A program made the translations under genes and the position numbers. Positions 51,265 through 64,000 of a stretch of 64,000 nucleotides of DNA are shown one piece after another (the stretch's first letter is position 1; each line of letters begins with the position of its first letter). Source of the DNA: Coniochaeta sp. PMI_546. Taxonomy: Eukaryota; Ascomycota; Sordariomycetes; Coniochaetales; Coniochaetaceae. The DNA lies in NCBI GenBank assembly GCA_021432605.1, contig MU271143.1, positions 2,427,277 through 2,491,276 on the forward strand, in the 5' to 3' direction. The notes below the pieces were generated by a model. It was not told where the DNA came from, made no database searches, and saw only the letters and a list, made by a program, of their open reading frames with translations.

Positions 51265-52294
51265 CTAAGCCAGCGGTCCCGCATCAGTAGGGCCCCCCTT
51301 GGGCCAAACCCTACTCCACCAATCCGGACTGCCCACATCAGACGCCTTCTTCTCACCCGCCGCGCCTCCCTGGCCACTCTCCTCCCGCTCCATCTCCCCC
51401 AGCACCCTCCTATACAGCCCCGCCTCCTCGACCATCTCCTCCATCGACCGGGCCCTCCTGTCCGCGTCCTCGATGCTAGGGAACCCCCCGCCGGGCCTCG
51501 GCCTGTCGTCCCCTTGCTGCTGCTGCTGCTGCTGCTGCCGCCGCCGGTCCCACAGCGCCCCGCCCACATTACCTTCCTCCCCGGCCATCTTCTCGTACAA
51601 CTCGTCGCCGCCCCCGGCCCCGGGGGTGCCGGGCTTGGCCGTGTAGCCCCTTATGCGCGGTATCACGTGGACGTGCACGTGGCTCACCGTCTGGCCGGCC
51701 TCGGGCCCGTCTTGCAGGGCGATGTTGAAGGAGCCTGCTTCTGGGCTGGGTTTGTCTGGCTTGCTGCCGTGGGGGGATGGGGGTGGTGGTGATGAGGAAG
51801 AGGAGGAGGAGGGTTGGGGGGAGAAGTAGTGCCGTGCCAGCATGCGCTCCACGCGCTGCACGACCGTGAAGAGGTCTGTTAGTTCCTCGGGCGAGAGATC
51901 CGTCAGGCGCTTGTGTGGGGTCTGGGGGCAGACGAGGACGTGGCCTGGTAGGAGGGGCTTGAGGTTCACTAGGGCGAAGGAGTGGGGGGTTGTGAGGAAG
52001 ACCTTGGGGGATGGGGTTAGCTGTTGTTGATCTCTCGTTGGCTTGGTTTGAGGTGTGATGGTGCTGAGGGTGAGTATGGATATGATGAGATGTCGAGAGA
52101 TGCATGAAGACAGAGACACCACAGTTTTGGGGATGCTCAACGGAACTTACCTGCTCTGTCACCTCAAAGTCGCCAAAGCGGATGGGGCCCTGGGTTGAGG
52201 TCATCCTCAGTCTGCGCACTGCTGTCTGATGGATGAGGACGGAATGGATTGAGGTGTTTGATATGGGCTTCCTCGCAGTCCTGAACCAATTCAT
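51265..52294 (-). CDS. hnt2: FHIT-type HIT hydrolase (diadenosine triphosphatase)
   Basis: Minus-strand exons 52294-52151 and 52002-51265 give 293 residues from MNWFRTARKP, or 263 from the internal MTSTQGPIRFG, which better matches family starts. The longer form adds a basic, Ser/Thr-rich leader that could target mitochondria, so two products are possible. The FHIT-like core is IRFGDFEVTEQVFLTTPHSF, LVNLKPLLPGHVLVCPQTPH and the histidine triad HVHVHVIPR. The family cleaves Ap3A-type dinucleotides. Two low-complexity inserts enlarge the protein: Ser/Pro-rich near 135-155 and eight glutamines before GDDRPRPGGGF. Confidence 0.92.
51514..51537. repeat. CAG/CTG triplet tract in HNT2
   Basis: Eight codons (seven CAG and one CAA on the coding strand) encode the glutamine run of HNT2, followed by CGG codons for arginine. 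Slippage-prone coding microsatellite. Confidence 0.95.
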
Positions 52295-52911
52295 GTCACG
52301 CAATTGAGATCGAATGGCATGACAGATGCAGGTACGGGTTGATGAGCCGGCAGATATAGATGAGAGGGAGGTGGTATGGTGGATGAAGATGAAGCGGGCC
52401 AATCCAGTCGGGGCAAATCACTAAGATAGCAGGCCGATCGCCCAAAATAGCTGCTGCACTACGTCAACACTTTGTTGACAGAGATTGCACTGAAGACATC
52501 ACGAGTCCCACTGAGGGGACATAACTAATTGTACCGCAGTAGACGAGTCTACGGTTTGTTGACAGGTGATGCCTTGGAAGTGGAGGGGGATAAAGTATTG
52601 AATCAGATCAATATTGTTTATTCATTCATTGCATTTCTGAGACTGTTGCTGTCTTCTATCCCTGGCCTAATAGCTGCTCTTCTCCAGTAAAGGTACACAA
52701 TGCAGTGTTTATACGGTCTGCTCGTCTAAGTAGATAAATGAGACCATCTCCTACCTGCTGTGTGTGTCGGTGTGTCGGTGCGTGTCCTCTACTAGACTCT
52801 ATGGACAAGTATCGTGATCCTGCCGAGGCTGACAGAGGAATAACATGGAAAAATAAAATATAATGGAAATCATACCAAACATATACATCGCTCTACAAAT
52901 AACGCGGGAAA
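52295..52911. other. Between HNT2 promoter and MFS gene 3' end
   Basis: 617 bp: promoter of HNT2 on the left and 3' flank of the MFS gene on the right. No gene. A GTGTGTGTCGGTGTGTCGGT stretch lies near 52761-52780. Confidence 0.5.
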
Positions 52912-54974
52912 CTAGCTGCCGGCAGTTGCCGGTATCAGCTCGTCATCCTCCAGCTCATCCTGTCTGACAAGTTCGTCAGGCCGCTCAGAAGACGGCGGTG
53001 TCGGCCCTTCCTGGTCATCCTCGTCCATATAAACTGTGTGCGGCGGTCAGCATTGGCGTTTCTGACAAAAAAGAACAAAAATCCGGGAAAGTCAAGGTCA
53101 AAACAGAACTTACCATGAGGCCTGACAAGGAAAGATGCCAGCAGCACAAACCCGAATAACACAGCAAGCAAGACGAAGAACGCCTGCGGGAACTGCTTGA
53201 CCGTCGCCGCATACAGACCGTTGAACAGCAGCGGCGCAAACACCCGCGACAGCGCATGCAGCTGTCCGATGGCGCCGAGGAGCTGACCGACCCGCTCGGG
53301 AGGGACGTGCTTCGTGATGGCGGACTGGATCGTCGCCGACCCCAGCCCGCCGAAGGCCGTGATGACGCCGCACAGCACGAACAGCGGCGCCGTCCGCACG
53401 AACACGTAGCCCGTCAGGCCGACCACGTCCGACACCAGCGCCGTGCGGAGGACCCAGATGTCGAGCCCGTCCGCGCCCGCGTTCCTCTCCGCCACCGCGA
53501 GGCCGCCCGACTCCCGCCGCCTGCGCGCGTTCGGCCGCACGCGGAAGAAGTAGTTGACCACGGGGAAGATAGCCATGAGCACCAGGAACCGGACCGTCGA
53601 GGTCAGCGAGACGAAGCGCGAGCTCTCCACCGTGCCCCACCCGAAGATGTACTGGCTGTACAGGATCGTGATGGTGCCGGAGCTCATGGCGGCGCCGAGC
53701 AGGACCATGTCGATGGCCGCAAGCGTGATCAGGTTGCGCCGCAGTCTCGCGTTTCCCGGACCGGGTGGGGCGAGGACTTTCAGCGGTCCGAAGGGGTTGA
53801 CTGTTCTCAAGGTGTGGATAAACGTGTCTACCTGTGGTGCAAACGATGCGTTGCTGTAGCTCGAAAAGACAGCCGGCGCTTCGGCCACGGCCTGCTCCTC
53901 CTTGGCGTGCTTCTCCCTCGCGATGAGCTGCTTCCTCCTCGACAAGGATTCCGGGATGATGAGCGTGACGAACAGGATGAACGCAACGTGGCAACCGAGC
54001 GTGATGTAGAAGATGGACAGGAGCGAGCCCGTCTTCTCCACGAGATACGCGGCGATGAGCGGACCGAAGGCCAATCCCGAGAACAGACACGCGTGCAGGT
54101 ATCCGATGGCAACACTGCGTTTCGACGGCGGGGTGCAGTCGCTCGTGTAAGAATGGCTGAGGACACTGCCAGCCGTGAACGAGCCGCAGAGTCCGTCGAT
54201 GACCGAACCGAGGATCAGCCACTTGTAGTGGATGACTTCCGGGAACTTAGCGGCCAGGATGATAACGATCTCTCCGACCACGCCACCTGCGGAGCAGATG
54301 GCCATCATGTACTTCCGGCCATAGCGGTCTGACAGCGAGCCCAGCTTAGGGGCGGTGTATGCGCTCAAAAGCCCGACAATCACGCTCAGGACAAGGATAA
54401 ATGTCGACACGCTGGACTGCACCTCGGGGATGCGGCACTGCGGGTTTTCGCCTCCTAATATGACGGGCGTGAAGATGAGGGTAGGGTCTGACGCGGCGCG
54501 GTCGGAAAAGTATTTGTTACAGACGAGGTCGATGATTCTGCACAGCAAAGTAGTCAGTTGAGGTACGCCTGGCAACTAGACGTCCGACATACAGGTTCAA
54601 TTTGGGCACCAGAGACCCTCCAAAGGCGAGGGTGAATAGCGCATATGGTCCGAGGAGCCACAAGACCTGGATGATCCCGTCAGTACTTCCACCGGGTCCC
54701 TGCAGTTGTGCCACGGTGTTCTGGTGACACTTACAGACGGCCGTCTCCAAGGGGGTATATCATTAAAATCTTCCCAGCCGATCCAGCTATCCGTCCTCTG
54801 ACGGACCAGTCCGTCTGCGTCACTCTCCTCGGCGCCTGCGCCGAGCAGACCTGTCTCTTCGGACGCTTCATGCGCCTCGTCCTGATACGGCTCGTGCATA
54901 CGGTATCCGCTGCCGGCTACGGAACCTACGACGGTCGACGCCGTAGGCGAAGAAGGTATGTCGTCGTTCGCCAT
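52912..54974 (-). CDS. Major facilitator superfamily transporter
   Basis: Minus-strand exons 54974-54735, 54666-54593, 54537-53114 and 53033-52912 give 619 residues. An acidic cytosolic N-terminus of about 80 residues (DIPSSPTASTVVGS, EETGLLGAGAEESDADG) leads into the first span (WLLGPYALFTLAFGGSLVPK). MFS motif A is KLGSLSDRYGRKYMM between spans 2 and 3. About twelve hydrophobic segments are visible, split by a central loop (RRKQLIAREKHAKEEQAVAE). The C-terminal tail is acidic (DELVRQDELEDDELIPATAG). The type resembles DHA1-like proton antiporters, but the substrate cannot be told. All three introns are GT-AG. It follows HEM15 on the same strand at a distance of about 1.1 kb. Confidence 0.9.
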
Positions 54975-56048
54975 GATACACGCGTCGGGCTTGCAGCTCG
55001 TCTCTATGTCGAATGCCTTTCGTGATTTTGTTGCGAAGCTATGTTCTCGACAGACTCTCCGGCCGCCGTTTTGAGTTTATCTCGTTACCGCAGACGTCCG
55101 TCATACAGGCCCGCACGTGGCGGTTCCGATGGTCTCTTTTATCGCACGAGAGTGCTTGCTAGGGAGATCTCGGACACTTGTGGCATCCCGACGCCGAGAG
55201 GAGAGTTCAGACTTGCAGATAATAGATCGACGCAGTTCAGGATCAAGCCATGTCGGGGAGATGGTTATGGGATTGAGAGAGGGACATTAGAGAGACATCA
55301 GACAGGATTTGACACACACCGGACGGCGGATTGCATTAGCCTCGAAGTCTACAAATACGTAACGGAACTTGGATGGTATGTGCATCATGAATAACATTGA
55401 TAAGCGTGGAGTCGAGTGGGATAGAGTTGGCGATGTGGGGATCCGCGGGATCGGATCTTGTGGAATGAGGAAGGTCCCGGCTTACTGGCCAGTCTGGAGA
55501 AAAGATGGCGATAGAGGACATCCCTGTTTTAACCGCTGTTACACGTGTACAATGCTTTTTCTGATACACTGTCCTGACTGTCCCCTATCAAGCTGCAAGA
55601 ATATGCCAATTGCCAATTGCCAACTGTTGCTGAGACGAACAGTGCTACGCTCTATACTTTTGGCCAATGACAGCCTTAACCCCACGACGCTCATCTTGCA
55701 TCAAGGTAAGGAGAGACGACGAATCGATGACGCATGTCCTTGCATATCTTGCGATTTATAAGCCTGCAACTTTGAGCCAGTCCTCTCGGATTTCGGCACT
55801 TTTGTCCACTTGTACACTACACCCCTGGATCCTTGTTTCACATCTTTGGGCACAAGCTCCCCCCATCGCGTTTTGTCCGTCCGGCTCGGCCAGAATAAAG
55901 TTAACTCATCCGTCAAGAGCATCAAAAGTTAAATAGTCCGACTGAACAGGGGGCATGCGCAGGCATAGACAGTAGGATGAGTTTGGTATTTTACAAGTCT
56001 AGTCATATACGCATACTTACGGTATCATACACACTCCCCTCCCATCTC
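54975..56048. other. Intergenic between HEM15 and the MFS gene
   Basis: About 1.07 kb with no supported gene. The left part is the MFS promoter and the right part the HEM15 3' flank. A near copy of the decamer (AGGTAAGGAG) lies near 55704. Confidence 0.5.
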
Positions 56049-57473
<1,425 letters not shown>

Positions 57474-58003
57474 GGCGAAGGATATGGAGCGACAGAGTGC
57501 TATGAGGGAACGGGAAAAAGTAGCTCTCAGAAAGAGACAACGTTGGAGAAAGAGAAGTGTGGTGAGTTTTTGGTGGTGAGCAATGTTCAGGGTACTCGTA
57601 AGTCCGCCCAAAAGTTCGGAGCACGTTTTGTGGCGATCTGGTTCGATGATGCCGTTGCCCCTCGTGCCAATGGGATCGGAGCAGGGGCTCAGCGAAGCAA
57701 TTGCCGGAGACTTCTCGCCAATCAGAAGCTCTCAATTTGTCGAAACAAGTCACATGCTTTCGTGACAGTGAGCTCCCGGCATAGTCCATTTTGTGTGTAC
57801 TGTATCATCCACACTAATTTCACAGTGCTTCCCGTCCAAGCACCTGGTTATCCTAGGCAAGAGCTAGGCAGGCATCGTCATAGCTTCCCCAACTCAACGC
57901 GATCCTCGCGACGGGTGCACTTACTGCATTGTATTGAATTTCATCTTCTCACCCCACCACCACTCAAGACATTTCGACACTCTCATTCCTTCTCAACATC
58001 AAG
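57474..58003. promoter_or_regulatory. Shared divergent promoter HEM15/KU70
   Basis: 530 bp between two start codons facing apart; both promoters and leaders lie here. No single site is assigned. Confidence 0.5.
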
Positions 58004-60066
58004 ATGGCCTGGGGAGGCAACAGTGACAGACGGGACGAGGGCGATGACCCTGAAGAAGCCGAGGATGAGCTTGATGAGGCCGTGAGCTCTGGTTTCTCCA
58101 GAATATGCAGAATTGCACGCTGATTGATTGGCAGAACTACAAGACACAGAAAGATGCCGTGCTCTTTGCCATAGACGTGAGCAAATCGATGGCAAAGCCG
58201 CCAGCAGGCGAAGGCGGAAAGAAGAAAGGCGACACAGACAGCGCGCTCTCCGCTGCTCTTAAGTGTGCCTACCAGCTCATGCAGCAGCGTATCATCTCTC
58301 AGCCCAAGGATATGATGGGAGTCTTGCTCTTCGGCACCGAGAAGTCCAAGTTTCGCGATGAGGATGGACGTAGTGGGTATCCACACTGCTACCTCTTCCA
58401 GGATCTTGACGTACCCTCGGCTGAGGATGTAAAGGCACTTAGGGCCCTGGTAGAAGGTGACGACGAAGACTTGCAGGACATTCTTACTCCCACGAAGGAG
58501 ACCGTTCAGATGTCGAACGTCTTGTTTTGCGCCAACCAGATATTCACAACGAATGCTCCCAGCTTTGGTTCACGCCGGCTGTTCATCATCACCGACAACG
58601 ACGATCCTCATGCCGGTGACAAGCAGGCTCGGTCGGCGGCTGCCGTGCGCGCAAAGGACCTCTACGACTTGGGAGTGGCCATCGAGCTGTTTCCAATCAG
58701 TCACGAAGATAAGCCCTTCGAACTGAGTAAATTCTACGAGGTGCGAGCGAAAAACCGCAATCGCAACGAGCTGTAAACTGACCAGAAGTAGGATATCGTG
58801 TACACTGATCCCGCCACAGAGCAAGACCTGAAGGAAAATGTCCAGACCGCCCGCTCCGGAGATGGCTTGACGCTCCTAAACTCGCTCATCTCGAACATCA
58901 ACTCCAAACAGACGCCCAAACGATCATACTTCTCACATATGAACTTCGATATCGCGCCTGGTCTGCGAATCACAGTAAAAGGATATCAGGTAATCCACAG
59001 ACAGGAGAAGCAGAGGTCATGCTACGTGTGGATGGAGGGAGAGACACCACAGCTCGCCGTAGGAGAGACAACCAAGCTGGACGCAGATGCCAGGATTGTC
59101 GCGAAGTCAGAAGTCAAGAAAGCGTACAAATTCGGAGGCGAGTACGTCTACTTCAACCCCGAGGAGCTCAAGGCTCTCAAACACTTTGGAGAGCCGTGCC
59201 TCCGCATCATCGGCTTCAAAGACAGGTCATTGCTCCCAACATGGGCTTCTGTGAAGAAGTCTACCTTCATATTTCCGAGCGAGGAGGATTACGTTGGCTC
59301 GACGAGGGTCTTTTCCGCCCTGTGGCAGAAAATGTTGAAGGACAGCAAGATGGGGCTTGCCTGGCACATAGCGCGAAAGAACGCGAACCCAATCCTGGTG
59401 GCCATTCTAGCCTCGGGGACTCCAGACGACGAGACGACCGGGACGCCATTCTTGCCAGCCGGACTTTGGCTGCATCCACTTCCTTTCGCAGACGATCTCA
59501 GGAACGTGGATCTGCCGGTTACGGCACGATGTTCTGACGCGCTCACCGACCAGATGAGGCCAATCGTGAAGAATCTACAACTGCCAAAGGGCATGTACAA
59601 TCCAACCAAGTATCCGAATCCGAGTCTGCAGTGGCACTACCGGATCTTACAAGCCATGGCGTTGGAGGAAGAGGTGCCTGAGTCTTTGGACGACCCGACC
59701 ATCCCGAAGTACAAGGCCATAGCGAAGCGAGTCGGCGGTTACATTGAAGAGTGGTCGGAGGCCCTGGCAGCCGAAGCCAAGGGCCTGATGGGGTCCCGAG
59801 CGGTGAAGCGAGAGATAGAAGAGGATGACGAGGAAGACCGGCCTGCGAAACGGACAAAGGCGGCGCCGAAGGTCAAGGCGGGCAGTCAGAAGCTTGCTGG
59901 CGCCATGACCAATGCGCAGCTGAAGCTGGCGGTGGAGAATGATACATTGAAGAAGATGACAGTCGCGGAGCTCAAAGATGTGCTGGCCAGCAAGGGCGTG
60001 AGCACGGCGGGTAAGAAGGCTGAGTTGCTGGAGAAGCTGGAGCAATGGGTTGAAGATAACGTCTGA
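58004..60066 (+). CDS. ku70: KU70 subunit of the Ku DNA end-binding complex
   Basis: Exons 58004-58081, 58135-58740 and 58792-60066 give 652 residues. An acidic start ([20 protein letters not shown]) leads into the von Willebrand-like domain ([16 protein letters not shown]). The Ku core includes [20 protein letters not shown] and [21 protein letters not shown] bridge with [20 protein letters not shown] follows, then a nuclear signal ([14 protein letters not shown]). The C-terminal SAP domain is [20 protein letters not shown] to the end. With Ku80 it loads on double-strand breaks and channels them to non-homologous end joining, and it also acts at telomeres. Introns of 53 and 51 nt are GT-AG. 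Confidence 0.96.
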
Positions 60067-60306
60067 GGGAAGTTGTGTTGCGCCGCTGGGATGTGAGTGA
60101 TTCTAATGTGTCTTATGCATCATGTGTTTGCCAGGGACGGCACTGAACGGTACTGGACGGCGTTGTTTGTTGTAACCGGATTATGAAGGCATGGGAGCAA
60201 AGGTTTGAACGTAATGTTGTTCTACAGGGCTTCCCCCGAAAGCAGCGTCGCTGGTTCGAACTCGGAACAAAATATCGTCAGCTAGGAAATCAAACTTCTA
60301 CTCTGT

Positions 60307-60333
60307 GTTATTTTATTTTATTTTATTTTTATT
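60307..60333. repeat. (TTTTA)n simple repeat
   Basis: About five tandem pentamer units, downstream of KU70. Confidence 0.9.
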
Positions 60334-60472
60334 TCTTGCTTGGAAAGGAATAATCCTACCTTCCATGTTCTTGAACCTTGAAGTGCACCTTCCTCGATGA
60401 GAGGTACTCGGAGCCCCACATTTCCGCGCTTAACTCCACGCCTGTCAACCATGACCCTCCACAAAACGTACC

Positions 60473-60482
60473 TACCTTACCT
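60473..60482 (+). repeat. TACCTTACCT decamer, copy 5
   Basis: Lies about 160 bp upstream of the start codon at 60640, within a longer CTACCTTACCTTAACC. Confidence 0.6.
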
Positions 60483-60639
60483 TAACCAAACGCGCCTTCT
60501 ACTGAATGTGATTGGGGTCGCTCCACGACATCGCCCGCCCGCCAGCATCTATCCCCTTCAAGCCACCCATAGATTGCTTTGTATCCCGCAGTGCGGCGCC
60601 TGATGAATGCGATAATCAAATAACGACGGCATCCTCAAA

Positions 60640-63600
60640 ATGGAGGTGCTCTTCGATGCCCCGTCGAGCAGTCATGGCTGCGCCTCGGTCCCCGACCTGC
60701 AGAGACAACTCCGCCAGCTCCTCGACTCCAAGGTCACTCCGACCAAAGCCGAGCATCTCTCAGTCACTTTCGAGCTACGTTCCAACGTCACATTCGCCAT
60801 CCCCGTCACAGAGGCCGAAAATGCGTCGCTGGAAGCTGGCGCAGGCGTCGATCCGCGACTTGTTGGGGGAGCGCGAACGGGCAGTACAGTCACAGGCATC
60901 GATGGACAGCTTATACGGCACATCAACACCTTCGACACCGTTATAAGCCAGTCTCAGGATGATCCAGTCGTCCAGCGCATAGTCTCCAAGCACATCATGG
61001 CCGCCGTTGGGGAAACAGACCAGGCGCATTGGATCATGCGTTCCATGACACGCGGAACACAAGGTTGGACCTTTGTCTACGGTTGCAAAGACTCCGCGCA
61101 GAGTTGGGCGAGGCAGAACGCCAAGAACCCTGCCAAAACTGTGGTCGGCGAATGGAGCAACAAGGACGGCCAAGATCCCGTCAATCTTAGTGGGTGCACC
61201 ACGGCAAACGTCCCCTCTTGTGGTGGGAGCTAACTCCTTCTTTAGGTCGCCCGGCGTTCGACTGCCGAGGAACACTCACGATTGCCTTCTCCAAGGCTGA
61301 GAAGTCCATAAGCGTGAAATATGAGCACACGAACATGCACAAGACGGTCGGGGAGCTCTTAGACTTTCTTGCTCCCCCGCCTGTACGACCACAGCCCATA
61401 GTCGTGGAAGGGCGCAAATCCATATCATCAAAGAAAACCCCAAAGAAACGTCAGGCTGCTGAGGGTGCCGAGAGTTCTGTCGAGACACCTGGCGAGGAAG
61501 GCGTCACCCCGCGTCCGAAAAGGCAGAAGAAGCCGACCCAAAATGGGGCACCCTCCACACAGAAGAAGCGATCTCGAAAAAGGAAGACTGACGACGACGC
61601 TCATATCGACCCAGCTTTGGATATGCTCCCCCCAGAGCTGCCTGGAGCTCGGCCATTGGAAAATTCGGTTGAACGTCCGCTCTATAATACTCAAGCGCAA
61701 CAGGGCGGCACGGCCAACGGAAGTACATATCCAGCCGGCCTTGTAAGCGGCGAGCGTTTCAATGGTAGCGAGGCTCAAGCTTCGGCCATGGTAGCTGGTG
61801 GAGTTCACGCGCACTCCATTCTCAACCTCCCAGCTGGAGAAGCTGAGCGGCGACGCGAAGCAGCAATTCGACTCCTCTCAGAGTCCAACGTCGACCCTCA
61901 GAGTCTGACTCCCGAGCAGTTCAGTATATTTGCCAACCAGTCGCCAGCTCTGCAGAAGGAGTCGCTCTCGATGCTTATGCAATACGGTGCTGAGCGTCTA
62001 AGAATAGTACTCCCGGACAAGGACCAGAATACGTCACAGAACCCGACTCCTCCCAGTCAGGATCAAGACGCAGAACAAAATCCTCCAGTTGATACACAGC
62101 AGTCAGCGGATGGGGCGGATGCCCCCAAGAGAAGGCGGCGGGCGAGTTGGAAGAAGGTCGGAGCTAATGACACGAACGCGGCTGATAACGTGGCTACCTT
62201 GACACAGACGGACTCTGCTACACCGCAGACGAAGCCTAGAGCCCCGAAGCTCAGTCGTGGATCGTGCACTCCCTGCCGTAGTCACAAGGTTAAGGTGTGT
62301 TAACGCATCTCCGGGACATGATAATGATATGCTAACTCAAACTAGTGCGGGAAGGAGAAGCCGTCATGCAAGCAGTGTCTAGAATTGGGCACGGTGTGTT
62401 CCTACCCTCTAGAGCAATCGAGAAAGAGCAAGGCGTTCGAGCAAAAGGCAGGGGACTCTGTGGGTGCGGGGGGGACCGAGCAACCCGTGGACATTCCCGA
62501 AGTGGTGCTCAACGAGGTTGTCGAGCCTGACGACTTGCCATCTCCAGGATTCTCATACGAAGATCCAGGTGCTCCTCCGCATCAGGATTCAGTGGACCGC
62601 GAGTCTGAGGTCGAGGCTGAAACGGAGGCTGGGCCGATACAGGACAACCCACAGTCAACATACACAGAGCCTAGCAATGGCGTCTACCGTCATGCGTCAG
62701 GTCTCACGTTTCCAGATTCGGTCTCGCCAGAAGTTACACAGCAAATGTGGACAATAGGTGCCAGGACGGATTACGATCAGGGATCCGCGCATGGTTCCAC
62801 CAATAATGGTCTTAGCCTCCCACAACAGACCCAGGAGCGTTCTAGCACGCTCTCACTTGCCGATGAAAGAGGTACAGGGAGTGCTACTACATCTCGTGTC
62901 GGTACGCATCAGCCTCAGAAATCGTGGGGCAGTTACACTGCCTCGCAAGGGTCTGGGATTGTCGATGTTCCGACATCCACGAGCTCTATCCATGCCGACG
63001 TTGGTAGCGCCGCATCCTGGCCTGCCTATTCGAACCCAGAGGCAGCGAGTCCTAAGCATGCGTCTGCCTCGCCCACGCAGCCAAGGAGGAAGGCGAAGCC
63101 AACCAACACTTCTTCTCTCAACTCGCCGAATAATCCTGGTGGAATGCATCAAGCTGCTGCCTTGGCTCAAGCTGCCATGAACTCTGCTGCTGCGAGGACA
63201 GCATCGCCTGTGCAAAACAACCAGTACGAGGCTGCAGCTCCAACTGTGCGGGCGAAGTCACGACAGGGCACGAAGCCCCTGACACGGACTCCTGTGCCTA
63301 GCCATCCCAGCAGGCAGCCTCAGGGTTCGGCTCCTGCGGCAGCTACCCACACCAACTACTCGACAGCGTCTGACAAGACTACCGGTCCGAATTACAACGA
63401 CACCTATTCTCGATACTCGACAAATGCTGATCAGTCGGGCAATGGTGTGGCCTACCAGTCATACTCTCAGCAGAATACCGCGACCGCGAGAGCATCCTCC
63501 TACTCCAACTTCGACTCGTATGGCACCCGAACTCACAATACTAACAATACCTTGCCTCTCGAGAACTCAGCTGCGCAGCAAGCAGCCTCGTCCTTCACGT

Positions 63601-64000
63601 CACCTGCCCTTTCCACGACCAACCAGTGGGGTGATGGAGCCGCACAAACCCGCGACCACGTCTCATACACCTCCAACATCTCAGACCAGGCGTCGTCATC
63701 CGTCAATATGCGTACTTCAAACACCCCGAGGTCGCAGATTCCCCCCTCCTTTAACGTCCACCCCCAAGCGCCCACACACAAAGCAACACGAGCCTCCTCC
63801 ACGGCGACCTATGACCATCCCCAGCACAACATCCCGCAAACCTCATATAACTCCTACTCCTCACAACCACAGCAGCAGACAAGCTCAACCCAACAACAAG
63901 GCTGGTACACCGGACCGGCAGCCTCAGGCTACGGTGTCGGAGAAGCACGGGGCTCTGGGACCGTCAACACCGGCTACTCGCGTGCCGCAACCGGTAGTGC
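60640..64000 (+). CDS. Large Zn2Cys6 protein with long N-terminal domain (3' end outside window)
   Basis: Exons 60640-61189, 61246-62294 and 62346 to beyond 64000 give at least 1,084 residues. The N-terminal 230 residues form a conserved-looking globular region (MEVLFDAPSSSHGCASVPDL, KHIMAAVGETDQAHWIMRSM) spanning intron 1, of unknown function. A lysine-rich linker with nuclear signals follows, then SILNLPAGEAERRREAAIRL. The zinc cluster sits in mid-protein at residues 524-551 (CTPCRSHKVKC, then CKQC and C551; gaps 2-6-6-2-6), and intron 2 falls directly before its third cysteine. The rest is Ser/Gln/Asn/Tyr-rich and looks disordered. No fungal-specific regulatory domain is seen within the window. 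It probably regulates transcription; targets are unknown. Confidence 0.85.

Larger units (their letters stand above)
60067..60639. other. Between KU70 and the last Zn2Cys6 gene
   Basis: 573 bp: KU70 3' flank with a TTTTA repeat at 60307-60333, then the upstream region of the next gene with a TACCTTACCT copy. Confidence 0.5.

Noticed and set aside
60240-60290. GGTTCGAACTC resembling a tRNA B box
   Set aside because: No A box, no acceptor or T-stem pairing around it.

Overview
The window is nuclear DNA of a filamentous ascomycete (Pezizomycotina, most likely Sordariomycetes). The grounds are short GT-AG introns with CTAAC/CTGAC-type branch sites, compact genes on both strands, three Zn2Cys6 regulators, and a set of orthologues typical of such fungi (NDE1, NOP53, YPT6/RAB6, SYO1, RFA2, IDI1, REX4, ESA1, HNT2, HEM15, KU70). 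The class assignment is inference. Twenty protein genes are supported, plus one decayed gene. No tRNA, rRNA, CRISPR array or intact mobile element was recognised. All gene models were spliced by eye and each closes in frame from start to stop, except the GNAT gene (start unresolved) and the last gene (cut by the window end).

Layout. 1-13.5 kb is gene-poor: a secreted beta-propeller lactonase-like gene (2.0-3.5 kb), about 5 kb with no recognisable gene, then a Zn2Cys6 regulator (8.5-10.8 kb). 13.5-26.4 kb is dense housekeeping DNA: external NADH dehydrogenase, NOP53, YPT6, SYO1, a type II membrane glycosyltransferase-like protein and an SRPK-like kinase. 26.4-36.8 kb looks accessory: an alcohol oxidase, a decayed unrecognised gene, and an adenylosuccinate synthetase gene split by 21 introns. 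37-47 kb holds RFA2, a GNAT acetyltransferase, IDI1, REX4 and ESA1. 48-64 kb holds a NirA-like regulator, a FHIT-type hydrolase, an MFS transporter, ferrochelatase, KU70 and a large Zn2Cys6 protein running off the end.

Functional themes are scattered, as is usual in fungi: ribosome assembly (NOP53, SYO1), DNA replication and repair (RFA2, KU70, and ESA1 through chromatin), mitochondrial redox and haem (NDE1, HEM15), isoprenoids (IDI1), purines (ADSS). Divergent pairs sharing short promoters are NOP53/YPT6, SYO1/glycosyltransferase, REX4/ESA1 and HEM15/KU70.

The most unusual object is the adenylosuccinate synthetase at 33558-36363. It has 22 exons for 423 codons, including 5-nt and 11-nt micro-exons, while the other genes here have 0-4 introns. 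Its reading frame is intact, yet two catalytic signatures are altered. A second pattern is the decamer TACCTTACCT, present five times in intergenic DNA and three times within 270 bp upstream of a start codon.
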